In this document: positions 27,724 through 38,605 of the stretch, in pieces
Layout of the letters: each line of letters opens with the position of its first letter
Position numbering within the stretch: position 1 is the first letter of the stretch
Assembly: GCF_900102875.1 (NCBI RefSeq)
Contig: NZ_FNGH01000007.1
Span: 166,272 to 230,271, forward strand
Reading direction: 5' to 3'
Length of the DNA stretch: 64,000 nt
Origin: Franzmannia pantelleriensis
GTDB taxonomy: Bacteria > Pseudomonadota > Gammaproteobacteria > Pseudomonadales > Halomonadaceae
Position numbers and translations under genes: made by a program
Notes under the pieces: model-generated
What the model was told of the DNA's origin: nothing
The model's input: only the letters and a program-made list of their open reading frames with translations
Database searches by the model: none

Positions 27724-29471
27724 GAGCCGACCCTCGAGATGCCGTGACGCGGTGGCGGCCGCCGCCCACCGATCCGCTGGGCAGTGGACGCTACATCCTC
27801 ATGGTAGCGCTGGTGCTGATCGGACTGGGACTGCTGGCGGTGCGCATCGTCAATCTGCATGTCATCGACCGCTCCTTCCTGCAGGGCCAGGGGGATGCTC
27901 GGACCCTGCGTACCGATACCATTCCCGCTCACCGCGGCATGATTACCGACCGCAACGGCGAACCGCTGGCGATCTCCACGCCGGTGGTAAGCCTGTGGGT
28001 CAACCCCCAGGAACTGCCGGAAGACAACATCCAGCGGCTGATGCTGGCCCAGGCCATGGGCATCAACCTCGATCAGCTCAACGAGCGGCTGGAGCGCTTC
28101 AGCGAACGCGAGTTCATGTACCTGCGGCGCATGCTGACCCCTGACGATGCCCAGCGGGTGCTCGATCTGCGGCTGCCCGGGGTTTACGGTCAGAACGAGT
28201 ATCGTCGCTATTACCCGGCCGGGGAGGTGGCCGCCCAACTGCTCGGCGTGACCAATGTCGACGATCAGGGCCAGGAGGGGCTCGAGTTGGCTTACCAGCC
28301 CTATCTGGCTGGCACCCCCGGGCAGCGGCGGGTGCTCAAGGATCGCCGCGGGCGGCTGGTGCGCGACCTGCAGCTGCTGCGCGAGGCACGCCCCGGTGGC
28401 GACCTCACGCTGGCCATCGATCAGCGCTTGCAGTACATGGCCTACCGCGAGCTCAAGGCGGCAGTCACCGAGCACGGCGCCGATGGCGGTAGCCTGGTGA
28501 TGATGGATGCGCGCACCGGCGAGGTGCTGGCGATGGCCAATCAGCCCTCTTACAACCCCAATAATCGCGCTGGCATCGACCCGCGCGGGCTGCGCAACCA
28601 AGCCATCGTCGACGTCTTCGAGCCGGGCTCGGTGATGAAGCCGCTGGCCATGGCCGCGGCGCTGGAGAGCGGCGATTACCGCCGCGATACGGTGATCGAT
28701 ACCTCGCCTGGCTGGATGCGTATCGACCGTTTCACGATTCGCGATTTTCGCAACTATGGCGAGCTGGATCTCGCCGAGATCCTCGAGAAGTCATCCAACA
28801 TCGGCATGTCGCGTATCGTCCTCGAACTCGACGAGACGGCAGTGCCCGACAAGTACCGCCAGCTGGGCCTGGGCCAGAGCCCCGAAACCGGCTACCCCGG
28901 TGAATCCACCGGAACCCTTCCGGCACCGACGCGCTGGTCGCGTAGCCAACGCGCGGCGCTCTCCTATGGCTATGGCATGTCGGTGTCGACGCTGCAGCTG
29001 GCCAGCGCCTACACCGCTATCGCCAATCAGGGCGAGCGGCTGTCCCCCTCGCTGTTGAAGCTGGAGGAGCCGCCGACCAGCACTCCGGCCATCGACCCGG
29101 CAGTGGCCTACGATCTGCTGCGTATCATGGAGGAGTCGGTACAGCCCACCACCGGCGGGCGGCGTGCTGCCGTGCCCGGCTATCGGGTCGCCGGCAAGAC
29201 CGGCACGGTGCGCAAGACCGCCGCCGGCGGCTACGCCGAGGATGCCTATCGCAGCGTGTTTGCCGGCATCGCGCCGGTCTCCGATCCGCGTATCGTTACG
29301 GTGGTGATGATTGACCACCCGCGGGCCGGTGAGTACTACGGCGGCGCGGTGGCGGCACCGGTCTTCTCGCGGGTGGTCGGCAGTGCGCTGCGTCTGCTCG
29401 ACGTGCCGCCGGATCAACGCAGTGAGCCGGTCGAGGTCGACCAGCAAGCCCTCGAACCCATTCCCCCCTGA
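27720..29471 (+). CDS. ftsI: Septal peptidoglycan transpeptidase FtsI (PBP3)
   Basis: 583-residue class B penicillin-binding protein, with one N-terminal membrane helix (about 26-42), a pedestal domain and a transpeptidase domain. Catalytic motifs are intact: S304-V-M-K307, S358-S-N360 and K493-T-G-T496. It cross-links septal peptidoglycan together with FtsW and is the target of aztreonam-type beta-lactams in this family. Confidence 0.96.
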   Translation: MRADPRDAVTRWRPPPTDPLGSGRYILMVALVLIGLGLLAVRIVNLHVIDRSFLQGQGDARTLRTDTIPAHRGMITDRNGEPLAISTPVVSLWVNPQELPEDNIQRLMLAQAMGINLDQLNERLERFSEREFMYLRRMLTPDDAQRVLDLRLPGVYGQNEYRRYYPAGEVAAQLLGVTNVDDQGQEGLELAYQPYLAGTPGQRRVLKDRRGRLVRDLQLLREARPGGDLTLAIDQRLQYMAYRELKAAVTEHGADGGSLVMMDARTGEVLAMANQPSYNPNNRAGIDPRGLRNQAIVDVFEPGSVMKPLAMAAALESGDYRRDTVIDTSPGWMRIDRFTIRDFRNYGELDLAEILEKSSNIGMSRIVLELDETAVPDKYRQLGLGQSPETGYPGESTGTLPAPTRWSRSQRAALSYGYGMSVSTLQLASAYTAIANQGERLSPSLLKLEEPPTSTPAIDPAVAYDLLRIMEESVQPTTGGRRAAVPGYRVAGKTGTVRKTAAGGYAEDAYRSVFAGIAPVSDPRIVTVVMIDHPRAGEYYGGAVAAPVFSRVVGSALRLLDVPPDQRSEPVEVDQQALEPIPP

Positions 29472-29483
29472 CAAGGACATCAG

Positions 29484-30983
29484 ATGCAGGTCGATCGTCA
29501 ACGCCTGTCGCATGCGCTTAGCAGCCGCTGGCCGGATGCCACCGTTTCGCAACTTCCGCGCGGCGACGACGTGCGCCTCGAACTCGACAGCCGCCGGCTG
29601 GCGGCGGGGGATCTCTTCGTGGCGTTGCCCGGCGTGAGCGCCGATGGGCGCGATTTCGTCGACGCGGCTTTGGCGGCTGGTGTCGGCGCGGTGCTCTACC
29701 ACCTCGACGATGGCGACACGCCGCCGCCGGACCCGCGGGTGCTGGGCCTGCCCGGCCTAAAGGCGCAGCTCGGTGCGCTGGGGCGTGAGCTGTTTGGCGT
29801 GCCGGAGAGCCTGGAATTGATCGGTGTCACCGGCACCAACGGCAAGAGTTCGGTGACCCACTATATTGCCGCGCTGAGCGAAACGCTGGGGCGGGCCTGT
29901 GGCGTGATCGGCACCCTTGGCGTCGGGCGCATCGACCGCCTGGCCGATAGCGGCCAGACCACCCCCGGGCCACTAGCGCTGCAGGCAGCACTCGGTGAGC
30001 TCGCTGCTCAGGGCGTCGTACGTGTGGCCATGGAGGTCTCGTCCCACGCCCTCGATCAGGGCCGGCTGGCGGGCTGCCGCGTGACTGCCGGGGTGTTCAC
30101 CAACCTGAGTCGCGACCACCTCGACTACCACCCCAGCATGGCCGCCTATGCGGCGGCCAAGGCGCAGCTGTTCAAGCGCGACGAGCTCGAGCTTGCCGTG
30201 GTCAATGGCGACGACCCGCTGGCTCGGCTGATGCTGGCCGGCGTGTCGGAGCGGTTACGGGTGCTGGCCTGCGGTCAGGACGAGGCCACTACGCTGCGGG
30301 TGGTCGAGTGGCTGCCGCATGCCGACGGCCAGCGCGCGCTGATCGCGACCCCGCTCGGAGAGCGGGTGCTGGCGCTGGGCTTGATGGGGCGCTTCAATCT
30401 CGACAATGTGCTGCTGGCGATTGCTACCCTCTACGGCCTGGGAGAAGACCTCGACGCGCTGCTGGCGGCGGCCGAGTCCCTGGCGCCAGTGCCCGGTCGG
30501 ATGCAGCGGCTTGCGGCGCCGGGCGGCCCGAGGGTGGTGATCGACTATGCGCATACCCCGGATGCCCTTGACAACGCCCTGCGTGGGCTGCGCGAGCACC
30601 TTGGCGAGACGGCCACCCTGTGGTGCCTGTTTGGCTGCGGCGGCGATCGCGACCCGGGCAAGCGGTCGCTGATGGGGCGGGTCGCCGAGTCGTTGGCCGG
30701 GCGTGTGGTGATCACTGATGATAATCCCCGCGGCGAGACGCCTGCGGCGATTCGTGCGGCGATTCGCGCCGGGCTCAGCGCACCCAGCGTCGATAGCGTC
30801 TGGGAGATAGACGGCCGCGGCGCAGCGATCGCGCATACCCTGGCGGCGGCTGGGCCTGAGGATATCGTGCTGATTGCCGGCAAGGGCCATGAGACCTATC
30901 AGGAGATTGCCGGCGTGCGGCACGATTTCAATGATCTGACCGAAGCCGAAGCGGCGCTGGCGAAACGGAGTGAGCGCCCATGA
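29484..30983 (+). CDS. murE: UDP-MurNAc-tripeptide synthetase MurE
   Basis: 499 residues. ATP-binding GVTGTNGKSSV and the central FTNLSRDHLDYH. The C-terminal DNPRGE matches the D-N-P-R motif that selects meso-diaminopimelate, so a Gram-negative DAP-type wall is indicated. It adds the third residue to the peptidoglycan stem. It overlaps murF by 4 bases. Confidence 0.96.
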   Translation: MQVDRQRLSHALSSRWPDATVSQLPRGDDVRLELDSRRLAAGDLFVALPGVSADGRDFVDAALAAGVGAVLYHLDDGDTPPPDPRVLGLPGLKAQLGALGRELFGVPESLELIGVTGTNGKSSVTHYIAALSETLGRACGVIGTLGVGRIDRLADSGQTTPGPLALQAALGELAAQGVVRVAMEVSSHALDQGRLAGCRVTAGVFTNLSRDHLDYHPSMAAYAAAKAQLFKRDELELAVVNGDDPLARLMLAGVSERLRVLACGQDEATTLRVVEWLPHADGQRALIATPLGERVLALGLMGRFNLDNVLLAIATLYGLGEDLDALLAAAESLAPVPGRMQRLAAPGGPRVVIDYAHTPDALDNALRGLREHLGETATLWCLFGCGGDRDPGKRSLMGRVAESLAGRVVITDDNPRGETPAAIRAAIRAGLSAPSVDSVWEIDGRGAAIAHTLAAAGPEDIVLIAGKGHETYQEIAGVRHDFNDLTEAEAALAKRSERP

Positions 30984-32362
30984 ACCTGGGCCTGAATACG
31001 CTGGGCGAGGTGGCGGCGGCGCTGGGCGTGACGACGCCGGCCGAGGCCGGATGTGTGATCGACACCATTACTACCGATAGCCGCGCCCTGGGCGTGGATG
31101 CGCTGTTCGTGGCGCTTCGCGGCGAGCGCTTCGACGGTCACGATTTCATTGCCCAGGCGCGCGCCGCGGGGGCGGCGGCGGCGGTGGTCGAGCAGCGGGT
31201 GGATGACCCGCTGCCGCAGCTGGTGGTAGCGGATACCCGTCTCGCGCTGGGCCTGCTGGGTCTGGCACGGCGACGCGCCTGGGGGCAGGCTGGCGCGGGG
31301 CGCCTGGCGGCGATTACCGGCAACAGTGGCAAGACATCGGTCAAGGAGATGCTCGCCGTACTGTTCGATCGACAGGGTCCAGTGCTGGCTACCCGTGGCA
31401 ACCTCAACAATGACATCGGCGCGCCGCTGACGCTGCTCGAGCTGCGCGGTGAGCACCGCCATGCGGTGGTCGAGCTCGGCGCCAACCACCTGGGCGAGAT
31501 TGCCTGGACCACGGCGCTTGCGCTTCCCGACGTGGTGGTGATCACCAACGTGACCGGTGCCCATGTCGGCGAGTTCGGGGGGATGGGGCAGATTGCCCAG
31601 GCCAAGGCCGAAATTCTCTCCGGTTTGGCGCCTCAGGGCGTGGCAGTGCTCAATCGCGACGACCGCTTCTATCCGCTGTGGCGTCAGCTGGCCGCGGATC
31701 GCGAGGTCATCGACGTCAGTCTCGAGGATTCCCGGGCGCGCGTCTGTGCCGGGGCGCTGGCCTGCGACGAGCTGGGGCGCTATGCTTTCACGCTGTCGTT
31801 CGATGGTCGCGAGCTGGGTCGCGTTCAGCTTGCGCTGCTGGGGCGCCACAGCGTGGCCAACGCGCTGGCGGCAGCGGCGGCGGCGCTGGCCATGGGGCTC
31901 GACGGTGCTGCGGTGGTCGCCGGGCTCGCGGCGGTGTCGCCGATGCCCGGACGCATGGCCGTGGTCGAAGGGCTGCGCGGCACTCGGCTGATCGATGATA
32001 CCTATAACGCCAACCCCGGAGCGGTGAAGGCCGCGCTTGATGCGCTGGCCGACATGCCGGGTCCCCGCTGGTGCCTGCTGGGCGTCATGGGCGAGTTGGG
32101 AGAGGCGTCCCCGCGGCTGCATGCCGAGGTTGGGCGCTATGCGCAGGAGAAGGGGATCGATTTTCTCGGTACCACCGGCGACGCCGCGCGCGAGGCTGCG
32201 ACGGCCTGCGGCGCTGCCGGCTGCCATTTCGACGACTGGGAGGCGCTGGTGCGCCATGCCCATAACCATCTGCCGCCAGGGGCCAGCGTGCTGGTCAAGG
32301 GCTCGCGCAGTGCCGGCATGGAACGAGTGATTGCCGCCCTGCGCGCTGATGCATCAAGGTGA
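30980..32362 (+). CDS. murF: UDP-MurNAc-tripeptide D-alanyl-D-alanine ligase MurF
   Basis: 460 residues. P-loop AITGNSGKTSVKEML, the ELGANHLGEIA block and IDDTYNANPGAVKAAL are MurF signatures. It adds D-Ala-D-Ala to the tripeptide made by MurE, using dipeptide from Ddl (ddlB is 6 kb downstream). It ends 9 bases before mraY. Confidence 0.96.
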   Translation: MNLGLNTLGEVAAALGVTTPAEAGCVIDTITTDSRALGVDALFVALRGERFDGHDFIAQARAAGAAAAVVEQRVDDPLPQLVVADTRLALGLLGLARRRAWGQAGAGRLAAITGNSGKTSVKEMLAVLFDRQGPVLATRGNLNNDIGAPLTLLELRGEHRHAVVELGANHLGEIAWTTALALPDVVVITNVTGAHVGEFGGMGQIAQAKAEILSGLAPQGVAVLNRDDRFYPLWRQLAADREVIDVSLEDSRARVCAGALACDELGRYAFTLSFDGRELGRVQLALLGRHSVANALAAAAAALAMGLDGAAVVAGLAAVSPMPGRMAVVEGLRGTRLIDDTYNANPGAVKAALDALADMPGPRWCLLGVMGELGEASPRLHAEVGRYAQEKGIDFLGTTGDAAREAATACGAAGCHFDDWEALVRHAHNHLPPGASVLVKGSRSAGMERVIAALRADASR

Positions 32363-32371
32363 ACGCGACAC

Positions 32372-33454
32372 ATGCTGCTTTATCTGGCCAATTTTCTGGC
32401 GCAATTCCAGAGCGCCTTCAACGTCTTCAACTATCTCACCCTGCGCATGATTCTGGGGACCATCACCGCACTGATGCTGTGCCTGTGGCTGGGGCCGCTG
32501 ATGATCCGCCGGCTGGTCGAGCGACAGATCGGCCAGGCGGTGCGCGACGATGGTCCTCAGTCGCATCTCTCCAAGGCCGGCACCCCGACCATGGGTGGGG
32601 CGATGATCCTGATGGCGATCGCCGTGAGCACCCTGCTGTGGGGTGATCTCGCCAATCATTACGTATGGATCGTGCTGGGCGTCACCCTGGGCTTCGGCGC
32701 CATCGGCTGGGTCGATGATTTCCGCAAGGTGGTAGAGAAGAACCCTCGCGGTCTCCCGGCGCGCTGGAAGTATTTCTGGCAGTCGGTGATTGGCCTGGCC
32801 GCGGCGGTGCTGCTCTATACCACTGCCGCCAGCCCGGTAGAGACCAGCCTGATAGTACCGCTGTTCAAGGATGTGGTGGTACCGATGGGGGTATTCTTCA
32901 TCGTGCTGACCTACTTGGTGATCGTCGGCAGCTCCAATGCGGTCAATCTCACCGACGGCCTCGATGGCCTGGCGATCATGCCCACCGTGCTGGTGGCCAT
33001 GGGATTGGCGGTGTTTGCCTATGCCAGCGGCAATGCGGTATTCGCCAACTACCTGCAGATTCCGATGATTCCCGGTGCCGGCGAGCTGGCGGTGTTCTGT
33101 GCCACCATCGCCGGTGCCGGGCTAGGGTTCCTGTGGTTCAACACCTATCCGGCGCAAGTCTTCATGGGCGATGTCGGCGCGCTGGCGCTGGGGGCAGCGC
33201 TGGGGGTAGTGGCCGTCATCGTTCGCCAGGAAATCGTGCTGTTCATCATGGGCGGGGTGTTCGTGATGGAGACGGTGTCGGTGATCCTGCAGGTCGGCTC
33301 CTACAAGCTGACCGGGCGGCGGATCTTCCGCATGGCGCCGCTGCACCACCACTTCGAACTCAAGGGCTGGCCGGAGCCGCGGGTCATCGTGCGCTTCTGG
33401 ATCATCACCGTGGTGCTGGTACTGGTCGGCCTGGCCACCCTCAAGGTGCGCTGA
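32372..33454 (+). CDS. mraY: Phospho-MurNAc-pentapeptide transferase MraY
   Basis: 360-residue polytopic enzyme with about ten membrane helices. It transfers phospho-MurNAc-pentapeptide to undecaprenyl phosphate, giving lipid I. Family motifs: [38 protein letters not shown] with the active-site aspartates, [13 protein letters not shown], and the histidine loop [13 protein letters not shown]. In line with murF and murD. Confidence 0.97.
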   Translation: MLLYLANFLAQFQSAFNVFNYLTLRMILGTITALMLCLWLGPLMIRRLVERQIGQAVRDDGPQSHLSKAGTPTMGGAMILMAIAVSTLLWGDLANHYVWIVLGVTLGFGAIGWVDDFRKVVEKNPRGLPARWKYFWQSVIGLAAAVLLYTTAASPVETSLIVPLFKDVVVPMGVFFIVLTYLVIVGSSNAVNLTDGLDGLAIMPTVLVAMGLAVFAYASGNAVFANYLQIPMIPGAGELAVFCATIAGAGLGFLWFNTYPAQVFMGDVGALALGAALGVVAVIVRQEIVLFIMGGVFVMETVSVILQVGSYKLTGRRIFRMAPLHHHFELKGWPEPRVIVRFWIITVVLVLVGLATLKVR

Positions 33455-33455
33455 G

Positions 33456-34853
33456 GTGGCTCAGTCAGCGGAACGGGTTGCGGTACCGCCGGGCATGACG
33501 CTGGTGGTGGGGCTGGGGATCTCCGGGCGAGCGATCTGTCGTCATCTAAGTCGCCAGGGAGTTCCCTACATGGTGGCCGATACCCGTCCGGCGCCGCCTG
33601 GTCTCGATGACTTCCATGCCGCACATCCCGGCGTCGAGATCTACTGTGGGCCACTCACCGGTCTCGACTTGAGCCAGGTCGAGGAGGTGGTGCTGAGCCC
33701 CGGGGTCGATCCCGCCACGCCGGGGATCGCCGAGTTGGCCGGACGTACTCGGGCGGCCACTGGCGAACCGCTGGTGGTGGGTGAGATCGCGCTGTTCGTG
33801 CGCGCGACGCAGGCGCCGATCGTCGCCATCACCGGCTCCAATGCCAAGTCTACCGTGACCACCCTGCTCGGCGAGATGGCCCAGCAGGCGGGACGCCGGG
33901 TGGCGGTGGGGGGGAACCTGGGGACGCCGGCGCTGGACCTGCTGCACGACACTCCGGATGCCGACCTCCATGTGCTCGAGCTGTCGAGTTTCCAGCTCGA
34001 GACCACGCCGTGCTTGGGCGCCGAGAGCGCGGTCTTTCTGAACCTCTCCGACGACCACCTCGATCGCCATCGCGATATGCACGGCTACCGTGCCGCCAAG
34101 CTCAGGGTCTTCCATGGCACCCGCCATGGGGTGGTCAACGCCGAGGACCCCATGACCTGGCCCGAGACCCCTTTGCCAGCACAGGACAGTTTCACAACCC
34201 AGGCCCCCAGAGCCGGAGAGTGGGGCATCGGCCAGCACGCCGGGGAGGCGTGGCTGATGCATGGCAGCGCCCCCCTGATGCCGGCTGGTGAGGTGCGACT
34301 CCCGGGGCGCCACAACCAGGCCAATGCGCTGGCGGCGCTGGCCGTGGGCCATCATCTGGGGCTGCCGGTGTCGGTCATGCGCGGTGTGCTGGGGCACTTT
34401 GCCGGCTTGCCGCATCGCTGTGAGTGGATCGCCGAGATCGATGGTGTGAGTTGGATCAACGACACCAAGGGCACCAATGTCGGGGCGACCCTGGCGGCGA
34501 TTCGCGGCATTGGGCCGACGCTCTCCGGCAAGCTGATCCTGCTCGCTGGCGGTGTCGGCAAGGGGGCCGATTTTTCTCCTTTGGCCACTGCCGCGGGCGA
34601 GTACGTGGGTACGGCGCTACTCTTCGGGGTGGACGCGGAGCGCCTGGCCCGGGCACTGGGCGCTGCCGTCGAAACGCACTGCGTCGAGGACCTGTCAGCG
34701 GCCATGGCGTTGGCGCAAACGCTGGCGAGCCCCGGCGACTGCGTGCTGCTGTCGCCGGCCTGCGCGAGTTTCGATCAGTTCGCCAACTACCAGGATCGCG
34801 GCGATCAGTTTCGACGCTGGGTGCTAGCCCGGCAGGCGGAGGCCAAGCCATGA
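33456..34853 (+). CDS. murD: UDP-MurNAc-L-alanine--D-glutamate ligase MurD
   Basis: 465 residues from a GTG at 33456, one base after the mraY stop, with AAGG upstream; an ATG at 33495 would remove 13 residues. N-terminal VVGLGISGRAICRHL, P-loop AITGSNAKSTVTTLLGEM, and INDTKGTNVGATLAAI near the C-terminal domain. It adds D-glutamate, the second residue of the stem peptide. The stop overlaps ftsW as ATGA. Confidence 0.95.
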   Translation: MAQSAERVAVPPGMTLVVGLGISGRAICRHLSRQGVPYMVADTRPAPPGLDDFHAAHPGVEIYCGPLTGLDLSQVEEVVLSPGVDPATPGIAELAGRTRAATGEPLVVGEIALFVRATQAPIVAITGSNAKSTVTTLLGEMAQQAGRRVAVGGNLGTPALDLLHDTPDADLHVLELSSFQLETTPCLGAESAVFLNLSDDHLDRHRDMHGYRAAKLRVFHGTRHGVVNAEDPMTWPETPLPAQDSFTTQAPRAGEWGIGQHAGEAWLMHGSAPLMPAGEVRLPGRHNQANALAALAVGHHLGLPVSVMRGVLGHFAGLPHRCEWIAEIDGVSWINDTKGTNVGATLAAIRGIGPTLSGKLILLAGGVGKGADFSPLATAAGEYVGTALLFGVDAERLARALGAAVETHCVEDLSAAMALAQTLASPGDCVLLSPACASFDQFANYQDRGDQFRRWVLARQAEAKP

Positions 34854-36073
34854 AGTCAGGCTCCAAAACCCGCGCGCTGGCGGCGCGTTTCTCCACCGCG
34901 GATCAGCCGTTCGACGGTTGGCTGCTGCTGGCGTCATTATCGCTACTGCTGATCGGCTGGGTGATGGTCACGTCGGCGTCTACCGAAGTGGCCTCGAGCC
35001 TGACCGGTAACCCTTATTACTTCAGCGTGCGCCATGGCGTCTTCGTATTGGTGGCGCTGGGGGTGGGCATTGGCGTGTCGCGGGTGCCGCTAGCGTGGTG
35101 GAAGGTCAATGGCCCGTTGCTGCTGTTGGTGGGCATTGTGCTGCTCGCGCTGGTACTCATCTTTGGTCGCGAGATAAATGGCAGCAAGCGCTGGCTGTCG
35201 CTGCCCGGCGTGCCCTTCAATCTCCAGGCGTCGGAAGTCACCAAGCTGTGCCTGATCGTCTACATGGCCGGCTATCTGGAGCGCTTCCTGGCCGAGGTGC
35301 GCCAATACTGGGGCGCTTTCATGCGCCCGCTGCTGGTGGTGGCGGTGATCGCGTTGCTGCTGATCCTGGCCCCCGATTATGGGGCCGTGGTGGTCATGAC
35401 CGGCTGTGTGATGGGCATGCTGCTGATGGCCGGCGCGCCGCTGTGGCGCTTCGGGCTGCTACTGCTGGCGGTTGGGGTGCTGGGCTTCTACGTCGCCATT
35501 GCCGAGCCCTATCGCTTGGCGCGACTGACCAGCTTTGCCGACCCTTGGGCGGATCAGTTCGCCAGCGGTTATCAGCTGACTCAGGCGCTGATCGCCTTCG
35601 GTCGGGGACACTGGCTGGGGCTGGGATTGGGTAACAGCGTGCAGAAACTCTTCTATCTGCCTGAGGCCCATACCGACTTCGTGTTTGCCGTGCTGGCCGA
35701 GGAGATGGGGCTGTTTGGGGCCATCGCGGTGGTCGGACTGTTTGCCCTGCTGGTGTTTCGCGCCCTCAAGATCGGCCGTCGCGCCGAGCTGGTGCGGCTG
35801 CCGTTTGCCGCCTACCTCAGCTATGGCATTGCGCTGGTGATCGGTTCCCAGGCGTTCATCAACATTGCGGTGAGTACCGGGATGCTGCCCACCAAGGGCC
35901 TGACACTGCCGCTGCTCAGCTACGGCGGGTCGAGCCTATTGGTCAGTGCGGCGATGATCGGCCTGCTAATGCGCGTCGATGCCGAGACACGGCGCGCCGA
36001 GCGGCGCGCTCAACCCACGGCACCGCGGGCGCGCAGCGCCGCCGGTGTGCGATCGACAGGAGTTGCCAAGTGA
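34850..36073 (+). CDS. ftsW: Septal peptidoglycan glycosyltransferase FtsW
   Basis: 407-residue SEDS protein with about ten membrane helices. It polymerises lipid II at the septum with FtsI. Recognisable SEDS blocks: INGSKRWLSLPGVPFNLQASE, PLLVVAVIALLLILAPDYG, HTDFVFAVLAEEMG and STGMLPTKGLTLPLLSYGGS. The ATG at 34850 overlaps the murD stop; the longer frame upstream is within murD. It overlaps murG by 4 bases (GTGA). Confidence 0.96.
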   Translation: MKSGSKTRALAARFSTADQPFDGWLLLASLSLLLIGWVMVTSASTEVASSLTGNPYYFSVRHGVFVLVALGVGIGVSRVPLAWWKVNGPLLLLVGIVLLALVLIFGREINGSKRWLSLPGVPFNLQASEVTKLCLIVYMAGYLERFLAEVRQYWGAFMRPLLVVAVIALLLILAPDYGAVVVMTGCVMGMLLMAGAPLWRFGLLLLAVGVLGFYVAIAEPYRLARLTSFADPWADQFASGYQLTQALIAFGRGHWLGLGLGNSVQKLFYLPEAHTDFVFAVLAEEMGLFGAIAVVGLFALLVFRALKIGRRAELVRLPFAAYLSYGIALVIGSQAFINIAVSTGMLPTKGLTLPLLSYGGSSLLVSAAMIGLLMRVDAETRRAERRAQPTAPRARSAAGVRSTGVAK

Positions 36074-37155
36074 GTCAGCGTTTTCCTCGGCGTGTCTTGA
36101 TCATGGCTGGCGGTACCGGTGGCCATGTGATCCCGGCGCTGTCGCTGGCGCGTGGCCTGGCGGCCCAGGACGTTCATGTCGAGTGGCTGGGCAGTCCGCG
36201 CGGCATCGAGAACCGCCTAGTGCCGGACGCGGGTATCCCACTGCACTGCATAGATATTGCCGGACTGCGTGGTAATGGTGCTGTCGGCTGGCTGCAAGCA
36301 CCGTGGCGACTGCTGCGCGCCGTTGCTCAAGCGCGTGGCGTTATCCGCACGCTGGATCCGCAGCTGGTGGTGGGGCTGGGCGGTTTCGCTAGCGGTCCCG
36401 GCGGGCTGGCTGCGTGGCTGATGCGCCGACCGCTGATCATCCACGAGCAGAACGCCGTGGCCGGGATGACCAACAAGGCACTGTCGCGCCTGGCGCGACG
36501 CGTCTATGCCGCGTTTCCGCAAGCTTTTGGCGGGCGCGCCGAGGTAGTGGGTAACCCGGTGCGTGAGGAGATCGCCGCACTCGGGGAGGAGACGCGCAGC
36601 GCCGAGACGCTGAAGCAGCGGCCGCTGCGGCTGCTGGTGGTGGGCGGTTCGCTGGGCGCCCAGGCGCTTAACCAGTGCCTGCCGGACGCGCTTGCGCAGT
36701 TGCCGGAAAAACGGCGCCCTGCGGTCCATCATCAAGCCGGACGCGACAAGGCCGAGGCGACCCGTCAGGCCTATGCCACTGTCGGGGTAAACGTCGAGGT
36801 TAGCGAGTTTATCGACGACATGGCGGCCGCCTACGACTGGGCCGACCTGGTGGTGTGCCGGGCTGGTGCGCTGACCGTGGCCGAGCTGGCTGCCGCCGCC
36901 AAGCCCGCCTTGTTCGTGCCGTTTCCCCACGCGGTGGACGATCATCAGACCGCCAACGCCCAGGCCTTGGTGGATGCCGGCGCTGCCGAGCTGATGCCTC
37001 AGGCGACCCTGACCCCCGATTCCCTGGCCGAGCGCCTGCAGGCGCTGCTGGCCCCCGATACGCTTGCCACCATGGCCGTGCAGGCCAGAGGCGAAGCGCG
37101 CCTCGACGCCATCGAGCGCCTGGTGGATGGTTGCATGGAGACTGCTTTTGACTGA
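36070..37155 (+). CDS. murG: UDP-GlcNAc:lipid I N-acetylglucosaminyltransferase MurG
   Basis: 361-residue GT-B glycosyltransferase that makes lipid II. Starts with GTG at 36070. The N-terminal loop [17 protein letters not shown] and [18 protein letters not shown] are diagnostic, as is the C-terminal domain with [12 protein letters not shown] and [16 protein letters not shown] plus the [14 protein letters not shown] loop. It overlaps the likely murC start by 8 bases. Confidence 0.97.
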   Translation: MSQRFPRRVLIMAGGTGGHVIPALSLARGLAAQDVHVEWLGSPRGIENRLVPDAGIPLHCIDIAGLRGNGAVGWLQAPWRLLRAVAQARGVIRTLDPQLVVGLGGFASGPGGLAAWLMRRPLIIHEQNAVAGMTNKALSRLARRVYAAFPQAFGGRAEVVGNPVREEIAALGEETRSAETLKQRPLRLLVVGGSLGAQALNQCLPDALAQLPEKRRPAVHHQAGRDKAEATRQAYATVGVNVEVSEFIDDMAAAYDWADLVVCRAGALTVAELAAAAKPALFVPFPHAVDDHQTANAQALVDAGAAELMPQATLTPDSLAERLQALLAPDTLATMAVQARGEARLDAIERLVDGCMETAFD

Positions 37156-38605
37156 TATCAATGCTTCGCACACCACCAGCGCCGGCCTCGGCATGCGGCG
37201 CATTCGGCGCATCCATTTCGTAGGAATCGGCGGTGCCGGCATGTGCGGTATTGCCGAAGTCCTCGCCAACCAGGGCTACTGCGTGAGCGGTAGCGATCTC
37301 AAGGCATCGAGCGTGGTCGAGCACCTGCGCGGCTGCGGGGTCGACGTCTGTATCGGCCATCACCAGCGCCATGCCGAAGGTGCCGATGTGGTGGTGGTGT
37401 CTACCGCCGTGGATGCCGAGAACCCCGAGATACGCTGGGCCCACGATCACCGTGTACCGGTGGTGCGACGCGCCGAGATGCTCGCCGAGCTGATGCGCTT
37501 CCGCCACGGCATTGCGGTGGCCGGTACCCACGGCAAAACCACCACCACCAGCATGACCGCTACGCTGCTGGCCGAGGCCGGGCTCGATCCGACCTTCGTG
37601 ATCGGCGGCAAGTTGACCAGTGCTGGCACCAACGCGCGTCTCGGCGAGGGCGATTACCTGGTGGCCGAAGCCGACGAGTCGGATGCCTCCTTCCTGCACC
37701 TGCAGCCGATGGTGTCCATCGTCACCAACATCGACGCCGACCACATGGCCACCTACGGCGGTGATTTTGAGCGCCTCAAGAGCACCTTCATCGAGTTTCT
37801 GCACAACCTGCCGTTCTACGGCCTGGCGATCCTGTGCATCGACGACGATAACGTGCGCGGGCTGCTCGACGATGTACATCGTCAGTTCGTCACCTATGGC
37901 TTCAGCGCCGATGCCGACTACCGCATCGCCGACTTCACACAGCGGGCCGGTGAGGTGTGCTTCACCGCGCACCGCCCCGGCGATCTGGCCCCCCTCGCCG
38001 TGCGTCTGGCGATGCCCGGGGAGCACAACGCGCTGAATGCGCTGGCGGCGATCGCCGTGGCCACCGATGCCGGGGTCAGTGACGAGGCGATCCAGCGCGG
38101 CCTGTCGGGCTTCGCCGGGGTCGGGCGGCGCTTTCAGGTGCATGGTGATTTCGCGTCGCCGGGTGGCGACGGCGAGGTGATGCTGGTCGACGACTACGGC
38201 CACCACCCGCGAGAAGTGGAGATGGTGATCCGCGCAGTGCGCGCCGGCTGGCCTCAACGGCGGCTGGTAATGGTCTACCAGCCGCACCGCTATTCGCGCA
38301 CCCGCGACCTCTATGAGGACTTCGTACGGGTACTTTCCGGCGTCGACACGCTGCTGCTGCTCGACGTCTACAGCGCGGGGGAGGCGCCGCTGCCTGGGGC
38401 CGAAGGGCGCAGCCTGGCCGGCTCGATCCGCCAGCGCGGCAAAGTCGATCCGCTGTTCGTCGAAGGCAAGGCCGAGTTGCCCTCGCTGCTCGCCAACGTG
38501 CTGCGCCCCGACGATATTCTGATTACCCAGGGCGCCGGTGATGTCGGCGGGATCTCACAAGCGTTGGCCGAGGCGCAGCTGAATCTGGACAAGGTGGCAC
38601 TATGA
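37148..38605 (+). CDS. murC: UDP-MurNAc--L-alanine ligase MurC
   Basis: 485 residues. [22 protein letters not shown]-loop [13 protein letters not shown], then [14 protein letters not shown] and [13 protein letters not shown]. It adds L-alanine to UDP-MurNAc. I prefer a TTG start at 37148: GGAG lies 7 bases upstream, and it gives about 15 residues before [10 protein letters not shown], as in E. coli. The next ATG (37193) has no ribosome-binding site. The stop overlaps ddlB as ATGA. Confidence 0.94.
   Translation: MTDINASHTTSAGLGMRRIRRIHFVGIGGAGMCGIAEVLANQGYCVSGSDLKASSVVEHLRGCGVDVCIGHHQRHAEGADVVVVSTAVDAENPEIRWAHDHRVPVVRRAEMLAELMRFRHGIAVAGTHGKTTTTSMTATLLAEAGLDPTFVIGGKLTSAGTNARLGEGDYLVAEADESDASFLHLQPMVSIVTNIDADHMATYGGDFERLKSTFIEFLHNLPFYGLAILCIDDDNVRGLLDDVHRQFVTYGFSADADYRIADFTQRAGEVCFTAHRPGDLAPLAVRLAMPGEHNALNALAAIAVATDAGVSDEAIQRGLSGFAGVGRRFQVHGDFASPGGDGEVMLVDDYGHHPREVEMVIRAVRAGWPQRRLVMVYQPHRYSRTRDLYEDFVRVLSGVDTLLLLDVYSAGEAPLPGAEGRSLAGSIRQRGKVDPLFVEGKAELPSLLANVLRPDDILITQGAGDVGGISQALAEAQLNLDKVAL

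Noticed and set aside
36809..38287. A 492-codon open frame antisense to murG-murC
   Set aside because: Lies opposite well-supported genes and shows no domain or ribosome-binding site.
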